Source: Prinia subflava (Eukaryota > Chordata > Aves > Passeriformes > Cisticolidae). Taken from it: a stretch of DNA of 64,000 nt. Under the pieces are notes generated by a model. It searched no databases and was not told where the DNA came from. It saw only the letters and a program-made list of their open reading frames with translations. Positions within the stretch are counted from its first letter, which is position 1; each line of letters starts with the position of its first letter. The DNA lies in assembly GCF_021018805.1 (NCBI RefSeq), contig NC_086253.1, positions 32,938,083-33,002,082 of the forward strand, written 5' to 3'. A program made the position numbers and the translations under genes. Of the stretch, positions 44,120-56,141 are shown one piece after another.

Positions 44120-45440
44120 CAGATCCTGTGGGTCTTCCAAGCTTTTAGGCTTTCAAATCACCTGTACATCATTCGGTCATGTGCATGAGTGGCCTGGATA
44201 AGTTTAGGATGTGTTTTTCTCTGACTGCAGCTCGAACTGTAGGCGGCACCCTTGGCTGTTTCTCGGTACTTTAACAAGTTGATAGGTTTGCCGTCAAGTG
44301 CCGGGGCTGGGATCCAAGGTGGGTGGTTGACACCGGTGCTGTTCCTTTGCTGTAGGAGCAGGGACAGCCCTGGGTTGCACAGTTGTAAGGACAGTGAGGA
44401 CTCCAGCTCCCCACCATGTCCAGGGGCTGAGCTCAGCTGCAGAGGGACAGGACAAAACCCCCTTTGTGACCTCTGGTGGAGTGCGAAAAGGAATGAAAGC
44501 GACCATCATTCTTTGTACTCAGGGGGAGTGTGTTTACTGTTTTAGGCTTGGAAATTTTCCTCTGGAATGAAGAGGACAGTAACAAAGTCTCTTTGGTCAC
44601 CAGTTATTTCAGTGCCACCAGCACAGAGCTGTTGGTATTGTGATGGGCGCGTTTATGGAGACCAGGCTGGAGCCTGGTGTCCTGCAGAGAGCCTGCCAAA
44701 ACTTCCCATTTTTTGCCCAGCACTTTCTGCAATGGGCACACCATTAATGCATTGAGTGGAGTATCCAAATCAGCAGAGGGATACCGTAGGGATGGCACTT
44801 CTCCTTCTTCTGAGTTGACCATGGAAAAAAGCTGAAACTTGCAGAGTGCTGAGAGACAGAGCTGCAGGTGGCTCCTGTGTGTCCAAGCAGGCATTTCCAT
44901 CCCCATACATTTGTCCAGGCATTTTATTGTGTCTGTGTTGAATATGAGATTCCAAATGTTTGTTTCCTTACCTGAGGAATACCTGGTGGATTTCCTTTCT
45001 TTTCTTCCAATTACCATTGCTTTCTAGAATGGGACAAAAAGCCTGATGAGTTTTGTTTTACGGCAGCTGTGCTTAAGGGACCAAGAAGCACTGCAGAGAT
45101 GCCTTTCGTGTAATAATGCTTGGAAATAGTAGAGTTAGTTAGAATAGCAAAGTCCCTCTTCCAAAGAGCCTGGCAAGCTGGTGTCAATCATCAGAGAAGG
45201 TAAAGTGCTTTTGCTGATGTGGTTGCCACTAACTAGGTTAGTCAATGAAATCAGCTGCCAAGGCACGATCTGCTGGATGTTGGAAAAGCTGTGGCTTTGG
45301 GGTTTGGGTTTTTGTTGGTACAGGAGAGTCATCTCTGTCAGGGCAGAAACTGCCACTGCAGAGTGGAGCTTAAACAAAGGGATGTGGGAGGGCAGGTAGA
45401 GATGTGGAAGAAGCAGGTGAGAGACTGGTGTTTCCTTTTT
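44120..45440 (+). other. Intron of the PAK3-like plus copy
   Basis: Parts (44600-45440) resemble the minus-copy intron at 53280-54100. No exon was found. Confidence 0.55.
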
Positions 45441-45446
45441 CTCCAG

Positions 45447-45584
45447 CCTCAGTTCATGATAGTGGCAGAAGGGATGCCAGAGCTGCGCAAGCCCCACCTA
45501 GTCTCGCCTTGGCTGAATGACTTCCTGAGGGGCTGCCTGCAGACAGATAAGGCGCATCTCTGGTCTGCCAAGGAGCTCCTGCAG
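45447..45584 (+). pseudogene. PAK3-like: PAK3-like plus copy, penultimate exon
   Basis: 138 bp with CTCCAG acceptor and GTAAAA donor. Encodes G-M-P-E-L-R-K-P and S-A-K-E-L-L-Q. Its reading phase matches the minus copy but not the shortened exon before it. Confidence 0.88.
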
Positions 45585-45734
45585 GTAAAATGCCAAGGGG
45601 CTGCAGGTGAAACAGTGTCCGAAGGATGGACTCCTCCTCTAAGACATCAGATGAGCCCCTCTTCTCCTCACTTCCACTCTTGGTGCTGTTCAAATGAAAA
45701 CACTGAGGAATCCTAGACTGGGCTGGGCTGACAG

Positions 45735-46150
45735 GGACCTGTAAAGTGACCTGCAATGAGCAGGGAAACCTTAAAGAGATCAGGTTGCTCTGAACCCTGT
45801 CCCACCTGAACTGGAACGGTTCCAGGGATGGAGCAATTACCAGCTCTCAGGGCAATCTGTGCCAGTGTTGCACCATGCTCCAAGTAAACAGGTTCTTCGT
45901 TAGACCTAATCTCTCTCAATCCCCATTTTGTGTAAATATATTAGCCCACATCCTAAAACTGGAACTGGACCTGTTAAAAAAGGTGTCCTGCACTCCCTCA
46001 GAAACCACTTTGGAGTTTTGGAAAGTGGCAGTAAAGTCTCCCTGGGGCCTATTCTTCTCCAGGCTGAATAACTCCAGGTCTCTCAATCTGTCCTCAGAGG
46101 AGAGGTGCTCTGTCCTCAGACTGGTTTTGTCGCCCTCTTTTGTAATTTGG
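45735..46150 (-). mobile_element. CR1 LINE fragment, antisense
   Basis: The plus strand matches the reverse complement of the CR1 3' region (GATCAGGTTGCTCTGAACCC, CAGGGATGGAGCA, CTCCAGGCTGAATAACTCCA). Lies in the intron before the last PAK-like exon. Confidence 0.85.
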
Positions 46151-46931
46151 TGAAGTGTTCAGTTTTATCTCATGGCAAAAGAGTTGAAGTAGAGCAATGC
46201 AGAGCACAGAGGCATGAAATGGTGGTGGAAGAACCCAAGGAAACCAGGAACCCAGGAAATCCCGGCCAAGCAGTCAGAGATTTGGCTGTGGGAGGTGGGG
46301 TGGTGGGGGGCTCGCTGGGGGGTCTCTGAGGGGCCCTGGGTTTGTGCCCCCAGCCCCACTCTTGGAGGTTTCTGCCACACAAACAAGGACAGCTGAGAGG
46401 GACTTGTCCCAGCCCCATCTGCTGCCTGGCACACTCAAGCTGACGGGAACTGCCCCAGGGTTACTGCCAGCTTATGTGGCAGAGAGGGAACTGCAGGACC
46501 CAGTGCCACTTGGCTGTCCCTGCTGGGAAGGAAGGTGCCATCCAGCACAGGAGGGTCAGGGCATGGAAAGGTAGGCACTGTTGTGTGTCCCTATGGAAAT
46601 CAGGACGGTGCCTGTCTTTCAAAGAGACAAACCTATGTGAGTCATTGGAATTTCATGAAAGGAAGGAACCCCAGGGACAGAAAGCACCATTTTGAGAGCC
46701 CTGGCTAGGCAAAAGTGACAAGAAGACACCAGAATAAACAGATGGGTGGATTCTGGGCCAGGTATGCCTGTGGTGGAAAGGTCCTCCATACGAAGATGGA
46801 GGTGCAGATGGACCCATTGGTCCTATTCTGGGGTCTTTCTAGGAACCAGAGGAATCCTGATTGAGCCTGTGAAGCACTCAGCTTGGAAACAATGGTTCAC
46901 TAATTTTTCTTGGGTTTTTTTGTGTGGACAG

Positions 46932-47015
46932 CACATGTTTGTAACATCAGCCAAGCCAGCGTCCACCCTGGCACCCCTCATCATTTCAATGAAGAAGTAC
47001 AAGGGGGTGACATGA
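46932..47015 (+). pseudogene. PAK3-like: PAK3-like plus copy, terminal exon
   Basis: GTGGACAG acceptor. Encodes H-M-F-V-T-S-A-K-P-A-S and L-A-P-L-I and ends at TGA. The 3'UTR continues to AATAAA at 47101-47106. Confidence 0.85.
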
Positions 47016-47100
47016 ATATGACAAACATATCAAGACCTTCTGTCCGTAGCCAGCTTAGACTAGGATTGTAGACTAGGAATATAGAGTAGGATTTTAAAGA

Positions 47101-47106
47101 AATAAA
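47101..47106 (+). terminator. Poly(A) signal of the PAK3-like plus copy
   Basis: AATAAA about 85 bases after the stop, in sequence shared with the other copies. Confidence 0.8.
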
Positions 47107-47930
47107 GTTTCTGAAACTTTAACTCATCTGGAAGATGTCTTTTTTTCTCACCCTGTGAATAAGCTCAGCATTTCCTTCTGAGTAGTCAGTTGTCTCTTAA
47201 ACGTGCAAAGGGACATGTATGACTTCTTTTTAGTGCTTTGAAAGTGGAGAAGGCTCATCTTCATTTGTCCTCTCCAGACCATACTGCCATACTGAGTGGT
47301 GGTGCCTTTGGTCTGTGCACACAAACACAGACCAGCTGGTTTGGAACAGCGACTGGCAGTATTTTGATGTCGAAGCAATTCAAACAGGTGAAAATAGGAA
47401 GAAACTCCAGGGATTGAATGTTTTAAAATATCTTTTTTTTTTTTTTTCCAAAAGAGGGCCAAAAGAATTTCCTATGCAGACGGACTTCCTTTAGCATAAA
47501 GAAGCATCACAAGTGGTTTTGCCAGCGCAGGAGTCATGGTGACTGTGAGGTGATGAAAATAGACATGAGATCTGCTTGAGGCGGATGGTGCAGTGGCTGC
47601 TCACCTGTGATTTGTATCCCTCAGTGTACCTCTTTATCTAGAACACTATGAAGACTATATGGAATTGAAATACAAACCAAAACTGCGGCAGGAAGTGCAG
47701 TGTAGTTTAGGTTGTTCTTAAGAAGATTCTTCAAGCTGAGCACAGACACTCTGTTCAGCAGACGCACAGGCAGCAGCTGCTTGGACCACTTCTCTGGCAC
47801 CCATTCTTTTGAGTATGGAATTGCAGGAAAAATGAAGAGAAGCCCATCAACTCCAGAAGAGGAAGAGTCAGACACAGGAACCAGTGGTGATGGTGGAGGG
47901 TTAAAATAATAATTTCTGTTTAAGCTGACT
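47107..47930. other. 3' flank of the PAK3-like plus copy, no gene recognised
   Basis: 47107-47190 still resembles the 3' flank of the other PAK-like copies. A 65-codon plus frame (47712-47909) with an acidic Ser-rich end has no recognisable family. Confidence 0.45.
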
Positions 47931-47935
47931 GTGGG

Positions 47936-48318
47936 TAATCGGGGGAAGGTAGAAGACGCACAATCTGAACTTTACAGATAGCTTGGAACAAACGTCAGCT
48001 TCTGCAACTAGCTGCATACCATTGTTTAAGTGACTCCAGCCCAGGAGATAACTGAGAAGCATTGTTTTAACCAAATCAAGTATAACACAGGGTAGAGCGT
48101 AGGTATGATTTAAGATAGTAACTAAGAAATAGGATAATCAGTATCTAGGGGTGGAGGCTAGTTAACATATGTATAATTTGAAACTATAAAAATCACAAAT
48201 TGACTCTGTATTCTGGGGCACAAGATTTGGGCACTGTATGCCCCTGTGCCCCCGCGTGCTGAAATAAAGAACCGCATATGATCGCCTTCGTGTGGTTATA
48301 TGTTTTCCTACGCTAACA
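47936..48318 (+). mobile_element. Probable solo LTR
   Basis: TATAAAA at 48185 and AATAAA at 48263 are spaced as in an LTR, and the right end is ...CTAACA. GTGGG occurs directly at both sides (47931-47935 and 48319-48323), a plausible 5-bp target duplication. The left end TAATC lacks the usual TG, so the exact start is uncertain. Confidence 0.6.
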
Positions 48319-48323
48319 GTGGG

Positions 48324-49215
48324 TTAAGAAATGTGAGGGGAAAAAAAGCAGCAAACATGAAATGCCAAGTGTGAGAAATGTGAGTGAAAAAAGGAGAGAA
48401 CTGCCAGGGAAGAAAAGGGTAGGAAACCTGAGTGGGAAAGGGTTAAGAAAACTGAGGGGAAAATGGTGAAAAATGGGAGTGAAAATGGGAGAGGAAGGTG
48501 AGAGTGGGAAAAGTAGGAAATACGATGGGAAAATTCTAAGAGACATGAGCGGAAAAGGGTGAGAAACATGGGGGGGAAATGGAGGGAAATATGGAGGACA
48601 AGAGAGTGAGCAACTTTCCTGGCAAAGAGAGAGAAACAGGCAGAAAATGTGAGAGGAACATTGTGAGAATCCTGCAGGGAAAAGAGCGACAACCCAGAGG
48701 GCAGAAAAAGGCAGCAAATGTGATGGGGAAAAGGGTGTGAACTCTGATGAGAAAAGTGGCAGAAAACAGGAGTGAAAAAAGGGCACAAAATTTGAGAGGA
48801 AAAGTATAAGGAACACGATGGGGAAAGAATGATAAACGTGAGGCGGAAAGTGTGGGAAAAGGGAGAGGAAAAGGGTGAGAAACATGAGGGTGAAAGTGAG
48901 AAATGTGAGGAGAAAACTTTGAGAAAAATGACTGAGAAAAGGAGAGAAATGTGAGGGGAGAAAAGGGCAGGACAAGTGAGGGAAAAATTGTGCGAAACAT
49001 GAGGAAAGAAAAAACCAGGAAACCGTGGGACAGTGAGGAAATGTGAGTGGTAAAGTGTGAGGAAAGTGAGCTGAAAAGGGTGGGGAAAATGAGTAAAAAT
49101 TGGGTGGGAAACATGAGAGGAAAACATGAGAGAATCATGAGGGGGAAGGGGTGGAAATGTGAGAGGGAAAAGAACAGGAAATGTGAGGAGAGAAAAGGAG
49201 AGAAGGCGGAGTTGG
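48324..49215 (+). repeat. Degenerate purine-rich minisatellite
   Basis: About 900 bp built of variants of GAAA-TGTGAG-GGGAAAA, in units of roughly 20-25 bp with much variation. Long Phe/Ser/Pro-rich frames on the minus strand are artefacts of this composition. Confidence 0.85.
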
Positions 49216-51109
49216 CATAACAGCTGAAATGTTTCTTAACATATTCCCCCCTACATTTGCCCATTTATTGGACAAGCCCAGGGCTTCCCTGTATGTCCAT
49301 CTCTACCACTGCCTTGCTTCCTATTTGGAAGCAATAGAAGTGGCAGGATCTGCCCACCAGCAGCAGCTGCTCCAAGCTGGCAATAGGTCTGGCAGTGCTC
49401 ATTTCCAGAGGCTTCTGTGTCCCAGGTGAAGCCAAGGCAGGAGGGGGTTGAAAGGTGCTGGCACTGCTGCTGCTCTGTGCCAGAGAGCCCCAGCTGGGCA
49501 GGGCACGGCACCCACTGCGCTGCAGGCTCTTTCCTCTGCCAGAGCTGGGCACACCCGGGAACAACTCATGATGACCTGTGGGAAAACCAAGGGGTTTGTG
49601 GAGGCTGCTTTGCTCTGCACACACCTGGGCCACCCGCAGCACAGAGCTTTGGCCCCCAAAAAGAGAAACCAGAGGGAAACAGATGGAAAAGGTTTCATTT
49701 TCACTTTTCAGTAGAAGTGACTAAAGTGAAAGTTCCCAAGCAAGGCCCGATCCCTGGTGCCACCTCAGGGTGAGAAAGGAGGCATTACCTGATTTTAGTG
49801 CTTGCTGCGTGGGGAATCACTTCTATAATGCGTGCATATGCAGAAATCTCACCTACTAATGTGTAACCATGCAATTAGGACATAGTCATCACTTTGCTGC
49901 AACTCCCAGGCTAAACAATCCCTCCAATTATTGGACCTATTTAAATCACTTCTCAGAAGTTATTGATCAGAGAGTAGGGCTCTCTTGAAGGTCTCTGATG
50001 GTCATTTGGGGAACATCCCATTCCTCAAATACTCCTCTGATGGTCAAGAACCTCCTACAACCACTTCCTTCCCCTTGAATGCATTCCAGCTACCTTCTTA
50101 GCACGACTACTCTATTCCCAAGGCTAAGGTGGCCACTTGCACACATTAATCACTGCACTGGGGGAAGAGAGGGCTCAACACTGGCTGTTAATGCTAAAGG
50201 AATTCATCTCTTGTTACAGTTAAACGTTATCTCAACATCTTCCTTCTCTATGAATTGCTCCCAAGCATTTTGCCAATGCACCTTGAAAATTATTTTGCTG
50301 GCTGAAACCATATTGTTTCTTTCCCTCAGAAATTAATCAAGAAAACACAAATTGCCTACTGAAACCTGTCAGCTCCCTGCCAAATCAGGTCACTGCTCAA
50401 GCACAAACCACAGGCTCATCCCTGATTCCCTCTGTGAGATACGAGGCAAAATTTTGCTGCAGCCAAAAGATGATTAGAAAAATGAATGAAAATTGTTGGT
50501 TCTGGGTGTTGTTATTTATGGTTTGGATTTGTTCTCGTTAATTTATGGGGTATTGCTGTGAGGCTGGCAGAGGGGCTGGGTTGAAGACCACACCAAAAGG
50601 GTAGTAGGATAAGAGGGGCGGGGACAGAGAAGTAGGCGGTCAGGAGAGAATAGAAGTTCCCCAGTACCAGCCAAAGGGAAAGAGGACACGGTTTGCCTTG
50701 GGCTGGGAAAGGCAATAAAAAGCAGCATTCTGTTGTTCTCAGTGCAGAACCCCAGGATTGCAGGTGCTTCCTGCCACAGCTGTGTTAGGCACTGGCTCCT
50801 GCAGATGTGACCTGACAAGCTGTCACTGCCTCACACTGGCCTTGGGCTTTGATTAACGCCTGGCAGCATGATTTTTATGTATTATATGTTTGCTCCCACT
50901 CAGGGCCTATTACAGAGTGTAACAACTATGCAGACATCACTGCCATGGCAGATGCGGTACCCAGTATTTCTGCACAGGCCAAATGATCTCACAGCTTTTT
51001 CCTCTACAATGCTCGTTCTCCTTTTAAACAATTTCAATTCATCAGCTCACAGGCTCGTGATATTCTGCTGTCTTGTCCCTCCTGCTGTGGGGTTGCTGCT
51101 GCTCTTTTA
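49216..51109. other. Non-coding DNA, no gene recognised
   Basis: Frames up to 125 codons (49265-49773) overlap on both strands and have no splice-bounded or family pattern. Confidence 0.4.
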
Positions 51110-51938
51110 GCAGAGGGGACTAATCCCCAAGGCTTACCAGATAAATCCATTTGGCAAACTGATGCTAGCCATTTCCCATAATTTGGTTGTTTAAAAGATA
51201 CTCATGTTTCCACTGAGACCTATTCCCGTTTCCTTATGGCAACTGCTCGCACTGGAGAGAAGACCCGTGACGCTCTCCAACACTGGCTCACCTGTTTTGC
51301 CACTCTAGACCTTCCACATACCAACAAAACTGGCACTGGACATGCCCACACCTAAGAGTCAACCCATCACTTCTCACAGCAGTGGGGTGTGTCTCACCAT
51401 ACAGCCGTTCTACACTCATCCACAGGGCAAGCTACAGTAGAGCGTACCCATCAAAGTTGAAAAACCAGGCTTGAAGAGCCAAACAAAGGAGGAATTGGAG
51501 TGCCCTCACAATAGACTAGCCAAGGCCTTCTATGTCCTCAGCTTTTGAAATTGTGATGAGACAGGCCAAACAGCACGTGAAAGGCAATATTCCTTTGACA
51601 CAAAGGCTCATCCCAAACCTCTTGTGATAATAAAGGACTTACTGATTGGAGAATGGAAAGGATCACTGGACTTGTTGACATGGGCTAGAGGTTATGCATG
51701 TGTCTCCAGAGGCCACCCAAGTGAAGTGAATTCCCTCAGGCTGTGTGCAGCCTTTTGTCACATCTTCCTGATTCCAGGGGTATATAGTCACAATGGTAAA
51801 TGCCTATGTTACAGTTTTTGAAAAGTTGCTCTAGTTGCTATTGTTGTCACTGTTCTTAATGTTTTAGGACATTGTCTTAGGAATTGTTTGGGTTTTAACT
51901 GGTATGTTTTTGTTGCTGAGCTAAAGAAGAGGGGGGAC
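51110..51938 (+). pseudogene. pol: Old class II ERV fragment: integrase, end of env and polypurine tract
   Basis: In shifting frames the sequence reads as a retroviral integrase core (I-W-Q-T-D-A-S-H, then T-A-R-T-G-E-K-T-R-D-A, T-V-E-R-T-H) and C-terminal region (L-T-W-A-R-G-Y-A-C-V-S), similar in type to the integrase at 3.2-3.8 kb. Several stops and frameshifts are present. A purine tract (AAAGAAGAGGGGGGACATG, about 51925) marks the end of the internal region; the expected LTR is cut off by PAK-related flank. Confidence 0.75.
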
Positions 51939-52556
51939 ATGCCCAGGAAGAGGCACCCAAGGCCGGGCTGCTGCCTCTTGCAGCTGCACGGGCCTCCTTC
52001 CAGGCTGCCTCTGCCAGCCTCAGGCTGCTCCGGGCTCTGCCAGGGCTCTGCTGGAGCTCCGCCCTGGGCAAGGCTGGGCCTGCTCTCACCTCACACTCAC
52101 TGACAGCTCGGCACCACAGGCGACCTTTCAGATCTTTCTGCTTTCTCAGATGAGCAAAACTCTTCTGCAGGCAAAGCGATGGCACTTAGGGATACAAATC
52201 CAAGGGGCAGGAACCCAAATGCTCTCGAATCAGAGCTCAAGGCCTGCATCTGCACAGGATGTTTGAGAAACCCCACGCTTCCTTTGGTTCTGCTTGCAAA
52301 TGCCATTGCCCTTTCTGCCTCAAATTACAAGTGCCACAGCCGGGTAAAACCCAGCCAGCGGGCCATATTCCAAAGGCAGTATGGTCTGGAGAGGATGACT
52401 GAACAAGAGCCTTCCCCACTTTCAAAGCACTAAAAAGAAGTCATAAAGGTCCCTTTGCACCTCTAAGAAAAAGCTGACAATTCAGAAGGAAATGTTGAGC
52501 TTTCTCACAGGATCAGATGGAGAGGAATCTTCCAAATGAGTTGAGGGTTCAGAAAC

Positions 52557-52562
52557 TTTATT
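52557..52562 (-). terminator. Poly(A) signal of the PAK3-like minus copy
   Basis: AATAAA on the minus strand about 105 bases after the stop codon, at the same relative place as in the other two copies. Confidence 0.8.
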
Positions 52563-52668
52563 TGTTTACAATCCTATGCTACTATCCTACTCTAAAGTAC
52601 TAACTACAATGCTACTCTACAATCCTACTCTAAACTGGTCATGGAGAAAACAGTTCTCAAGTGATTTT

Positions 52669-52755
52669 TCATGTTCTCTTCTCTTTCCACTTCTTCACTG
52701 AAACCATGAGAGGTATCAGGCTGGACGCAGGCTTGGCTGATGTTAAAAATTGATG
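52669..52755 (-). pseudogene. PAK3-like: PAK3-like minus copy, terminal exon
   Basis: TTGTGCAG acceptor. Encodes H-Q-F-L-T-S-A-K-P-A-S-S-L-I-P-L and a basic tail ending at TGA. Confidence 0.87.
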
Positions 52756-53138
52756 CTGCACAAAGGGAAAAAAAACAACAACAAACCATTACTTTCCAAG
52801 CTAAGAGTTTCAAAGGCAGGGCAATGTTTTTTTCCATGAAAAGGGGATTGAGTCAGAGAAGGTCTAAGGAGCGTGGGGCAGCACTGGCACAGCATGCTGC
52901 AAGAGGTGGTAAGTGATCCACCACTGGAAATATTTCACCTATGAGCATCTTGATCTCTTTAAAGATGTCCCTGCTCCCCAGACAGCCCAGCCCAGTCTAG
53001 GATTGCTCACTGTTTTCATTTGAACAGCACCAAGAGTGGAGCTGAAGAGAAGGGGGGCTCATCTGATGCCTTGGACTTCAGTGGAGGAGGAGCCCATCCC
53101 TCGGGTACTGTTTCACCTGCAGCCCCTTGGCATTTTAC

Positions 53139-53276
53139 CTGCAGGAGCTCCTTGGCAGACCAGTGCTGCACCTTGTCTCTCTGCAGGCAGCAGAGCAGGA
53201 AGTCACGCAGCCAAGGCGAGACTAGGTGGGGCTTGCGCAGCTCTGGCATCCCTTCTGCCACTATCATGAACTGAGG
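53139..53276 (-). pseudogene. PAK3-like: PAK3-like minus copy, penultimate exon
   Basis: 138 bp, CTCCAG acceptor and GTAAAA donor. Encodes G-M-P-E-L-R-K-P, P-W-L-R-D-F-L and S-A-K-E-L-L-Q. Confidence 0.9.
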
Positions 53277-53279
53277 CTG

Positions 53280-54590
53280 GAGAAAAAGGAAACACCAGTC
53301 TCTCACCGGCTGCTTTCCCATCTGTAAGTGCCCTCCCAGACTGCATTGTTTAAACTCCTCTCTGCAGTAGCAGATTGTGCCCTGGCAGAGAGGCAGAGAT
53401 GACTCTCCTGTACCAACAAAAACCCAAACCCCAGTGCAGTTGCAGCATTTCCAACATCCAGCAGATCGTGTCTTGGCAACTGATTTCATTGACTGACCTA
53501 GTTAGTGGGAACTACATCAGTAAAAGCATGTTTCCTTCTCTGACCATTGACACCAGCTGGACAGGCTTTTTGGAAGAGGGACCTTGCTACTGTAACTAAC
53601 TCTATTTCCAAGCATTATTACATGAAAGGCATCTCCGCAGTGCTTGTTGGCCCCTTAAGCACAGCTGCCATAAACCAAAAGTCATCCCGCCTTTTGCTTT
53701 GTTCTTGAAAGCAACGGCAATTGAAAGTAAAGAAAGGAAATCCATCCCTTATTCCTCAGGTAAGGAAACAAACATTTAGAAGCTCACATTCAACACAGAC
53801 ACATTAAGATGCCTGCACAAATGTACTGGGATGAAAATGCCTGCCTGGACACACAGGAAACACCTGCAGTTCTATCTCTCAGCTGACTGCAAATTTCAGC
53901 TTCCCTTATGTGACAAAAGGAAACCTTTCCACGGTCAACTCAGAAGAAGGAGAAGTGCCGTCCCTGCGCTAGCCGTCTGCCCATTTGGATACTCAAGTCA
54001 ATTCCTTAATGCTATGCCCATCCTAGAAAGTGCCAGGAAAAAAAGGGGTGCTTTTGGCAGGCTCTCCACATCATCAGGCTTCAGCTTGGTGACATGGAGA
54101 AAGTGGCTTGGGTTATGAAAGAAACATGGTTACTGAGCGTTTCAGCAACACCGCACAAGAAGCACAAGAGACTCTGGCCTTGACACCCTCATGGCCACCT
54201 TTCAGGCAAGTTTCCCTGTGAGAACAATGGGGGTGCACTTCTTCTCTCAAAACCACTGTTTTAGAAACTTGGTTGGGTTTGGGTTTCTTGCCTTCTTTTC
54301 AGGAAAGATAACACCAGTTCTAAGATGCTTGTTTCCTATTACTAGGGCCCTTGCCACAGCCAAAAGAGCTGGAATGACTTCTAAGCAAAAGCAAAATGTT
54401 TTCTGAGAATGGAGATTGTTTGTGTGCAGTAAGGCTTGAGTTCCCCCACTGATGCAACCAAACCTACAGCAGATGCTGATGTGCTGCAGGGACATTTTTA
54501 GAAGAGGACCGGGCTGGAAGTAATTGGGATTTTGGCCAATGGCACACCGAATGTGTGATAGGTGAGGAAGACAGCGGGATCCAAGTATTT
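53280..54590 (-). other. Intron of the PAK3-like minus copy
   Basis: Partly similar to the plus-copy intron, but without its GGAAAA repeat. No exon found. Confidence 0.55.
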
Positions 54591-54599
54591 GCACCTTAC

Positions 54600-54794
54600 C
54601 CAGCGACTATTTTCATTCCAGTAAGGAACTTCTCGCTCCACCATTTCCATTCCCACTACTCCAAATGACCAGATGTCTGCTTGGAAGCCATATGGTTGAC
54701 CTTGCACCACTTCAGGCGCCCTCCACCAAGGAGTCCCGACCACGGAGCTGCGTCTATTCTGCTCAGGAGTGAGTTGAGCAGAGGCCAAAATCAG
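54600..54794 (-). pseudogene. PAK3-like: PAK3-like minus copy, activation-segment exon with 2-bp deletion
   Basis: 195 bp against an inferred 197. After GAT TTT GGC CTC the bases run out of frame to a TGA. The exon end keeps the seven bases missing from the plus copy, and its phase fits the next exon. Confidence 0.9.
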
Positions 54795-55247
54795 CTGGGG
54801 AGAAAGCAAAAGACTGTTTTTATTTTCATACTATGCCATTAGGAAACCAAACAAAAGAACTCCTCAGTGTAAGTTTGAGAATGTGCTGTTGAATCCTCTG
54901 GACAACTGTCCCTACTCTGTTTTCTCAAGACTTTAGCCAAGGAAATAAGGCATTGGCTACTTAAAAAATCCCCACACTTTTTACACTGCCTCCAGCAGTG
55001 GCTTTTGTTCCCCTGAAGCTTTAGACTTGCGCCTCCCTCACTCTGGGAAGGACATACACGGGAGCAATGACGCTCTGGACTGCTTGCTGCTTGCGATACG
55101 TCTGTGCACGTTGCAACCCTGTCGCCAGCTCACTGCGGGGGCTCCTGCACTGCCACCAGCAGCCTTTTTGGGGAGCTGGCAGTCACTCAAAAGCAGCCCC
55201 ACACCGCACATCCCTGGAATGCTGCACCTGACCGAGAATATACTCAC

Positions 55248-55347
55248 CCAGCTTGACAGAGCCGTCAGTTCTGAGAAGGATGTTGTGGCTCTTCAAATCT
55301 CGATGGATCACACGGTTTGAGTGAAGAAAATCCAGTCCTTGCAGGCA
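55248..55347 (-). pseudogene. PAK3-like: PAK3-like minus copy, catalytic-loop exon
   Basis: 100 bp. H-R-D-L-K-S-H-N intact, nearly identical to the plus copy. Confidence 0.92.
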
Positions 55348-56023
55348 CTGAGAGAGAAAACAGAAACAGGAGGGCAAAAATGACTGCTTTGATTTCATCA
55401 CACAGAAAGGAAACAGCTCTAAAAATTCCTTCTCCGGGGGAATGGGGAGTCATGGCAGAACACGGTGCCACTGAGAGGAAGACCTTGCTGCTCCAACACT
55501 AGTAGAGCAGCACCTTTCGAAGGAGAGGCATGCCAGCTTTGGAAAGAGTAACAGCAACTGCTGTTGTAGACTGTCTCCTGCAAATGAATCAGAATGACTG
55601 CTGCTGCAGCGGGTGTGCTCAGAAGCAAAGAGCATTTTGGCGGCACTAGTAAGCTTTTCAGCTGAGGACTGTGAGCAATGAGTCTCTCTTTTGTCTTTGC
55701 TCTCCTTTTCAAATCCTGCCACCAGCACCTTTGCTTTTACAGGCAAGGAATGCAGTGTAGACAGGCAAACGTTTCGAGAGGCAGGATGGAGAACAGCAAA
55801 TACAAATAGAGTTAGAATGCAACAGTAGGAGATAAGAGGACAGGAACAGAGTACGGGGAGTGCAGGGGCCTTGGCAGGCAGTTCATTTGAGATGCTCTTG
55901 CTTGCCCATAGCACACCAGCAACACAGAAACAAAGCTTGGCACATGGAATCACTCCGCTTCTGAGCTCCAGTTTCCCAGACAATCCTGCTTAAGCCCTCG
56001 GAAGCACAGCATGGATCCCTAAC

Positions 56024-56141
56024 CTGCTGACTGACTGCAGCGATCTCCTCTTCATACATGACAGCCGCACAGATGACGTCGCTCAGAGTGCCTCCATCCA
56101 TGTACTCCATGACCAGCCAGACTTCTTCATGCACAAGGTAG
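56024..56141 (-). pseudogene. PAK3-like: PAK3-like minus copy, hinge exon
   Basis: 118 bp. Same encoded residues as the plus copy. Confidence 0.9.

Larger units (their letters stand above)
39960..47106 (+). pseudogene. PAK3-like: PAK3-like serine/threonine kinase, plus-strand copy
   Basis: Seven kinase-domain exons with good splice signals: 40086-40150, 41119-41231 (VAIK lysine), 41885-42002, 42679-42778 (HRDLKSHN catalytic loop), 43244-43433 (DFG, APE), 45447-45584 and 46932-47015 (stop), then a 3'UTR with AATAAA at 47101. The family normally phosphorylates Ser/Thr downstream of Rac/Cdc42; no N-terminal GTPase-binding part is present. Compared with the minus copy, the 49-bp glycine-loop exon is deleted, so splicing the first exon to the next gives a stop within three codons. 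A 7-bp deletion at the end of exon 43244-43433 shifts the frame into the next exon. A normal kinase cannot be made unless other exons exist. Confidence 0.87.

Noticed and set aside
43771..44148. Lys/Gly-rich and Phe/Pro-rich frames
   Set aside because: Translation of the GGAAAA repeat within an intron.
48313..49264. Minus-strand Phe/Ser/Pro-rich frames of over 200 codons
   Set aside because: Explained by the purine-rich minisatellite.
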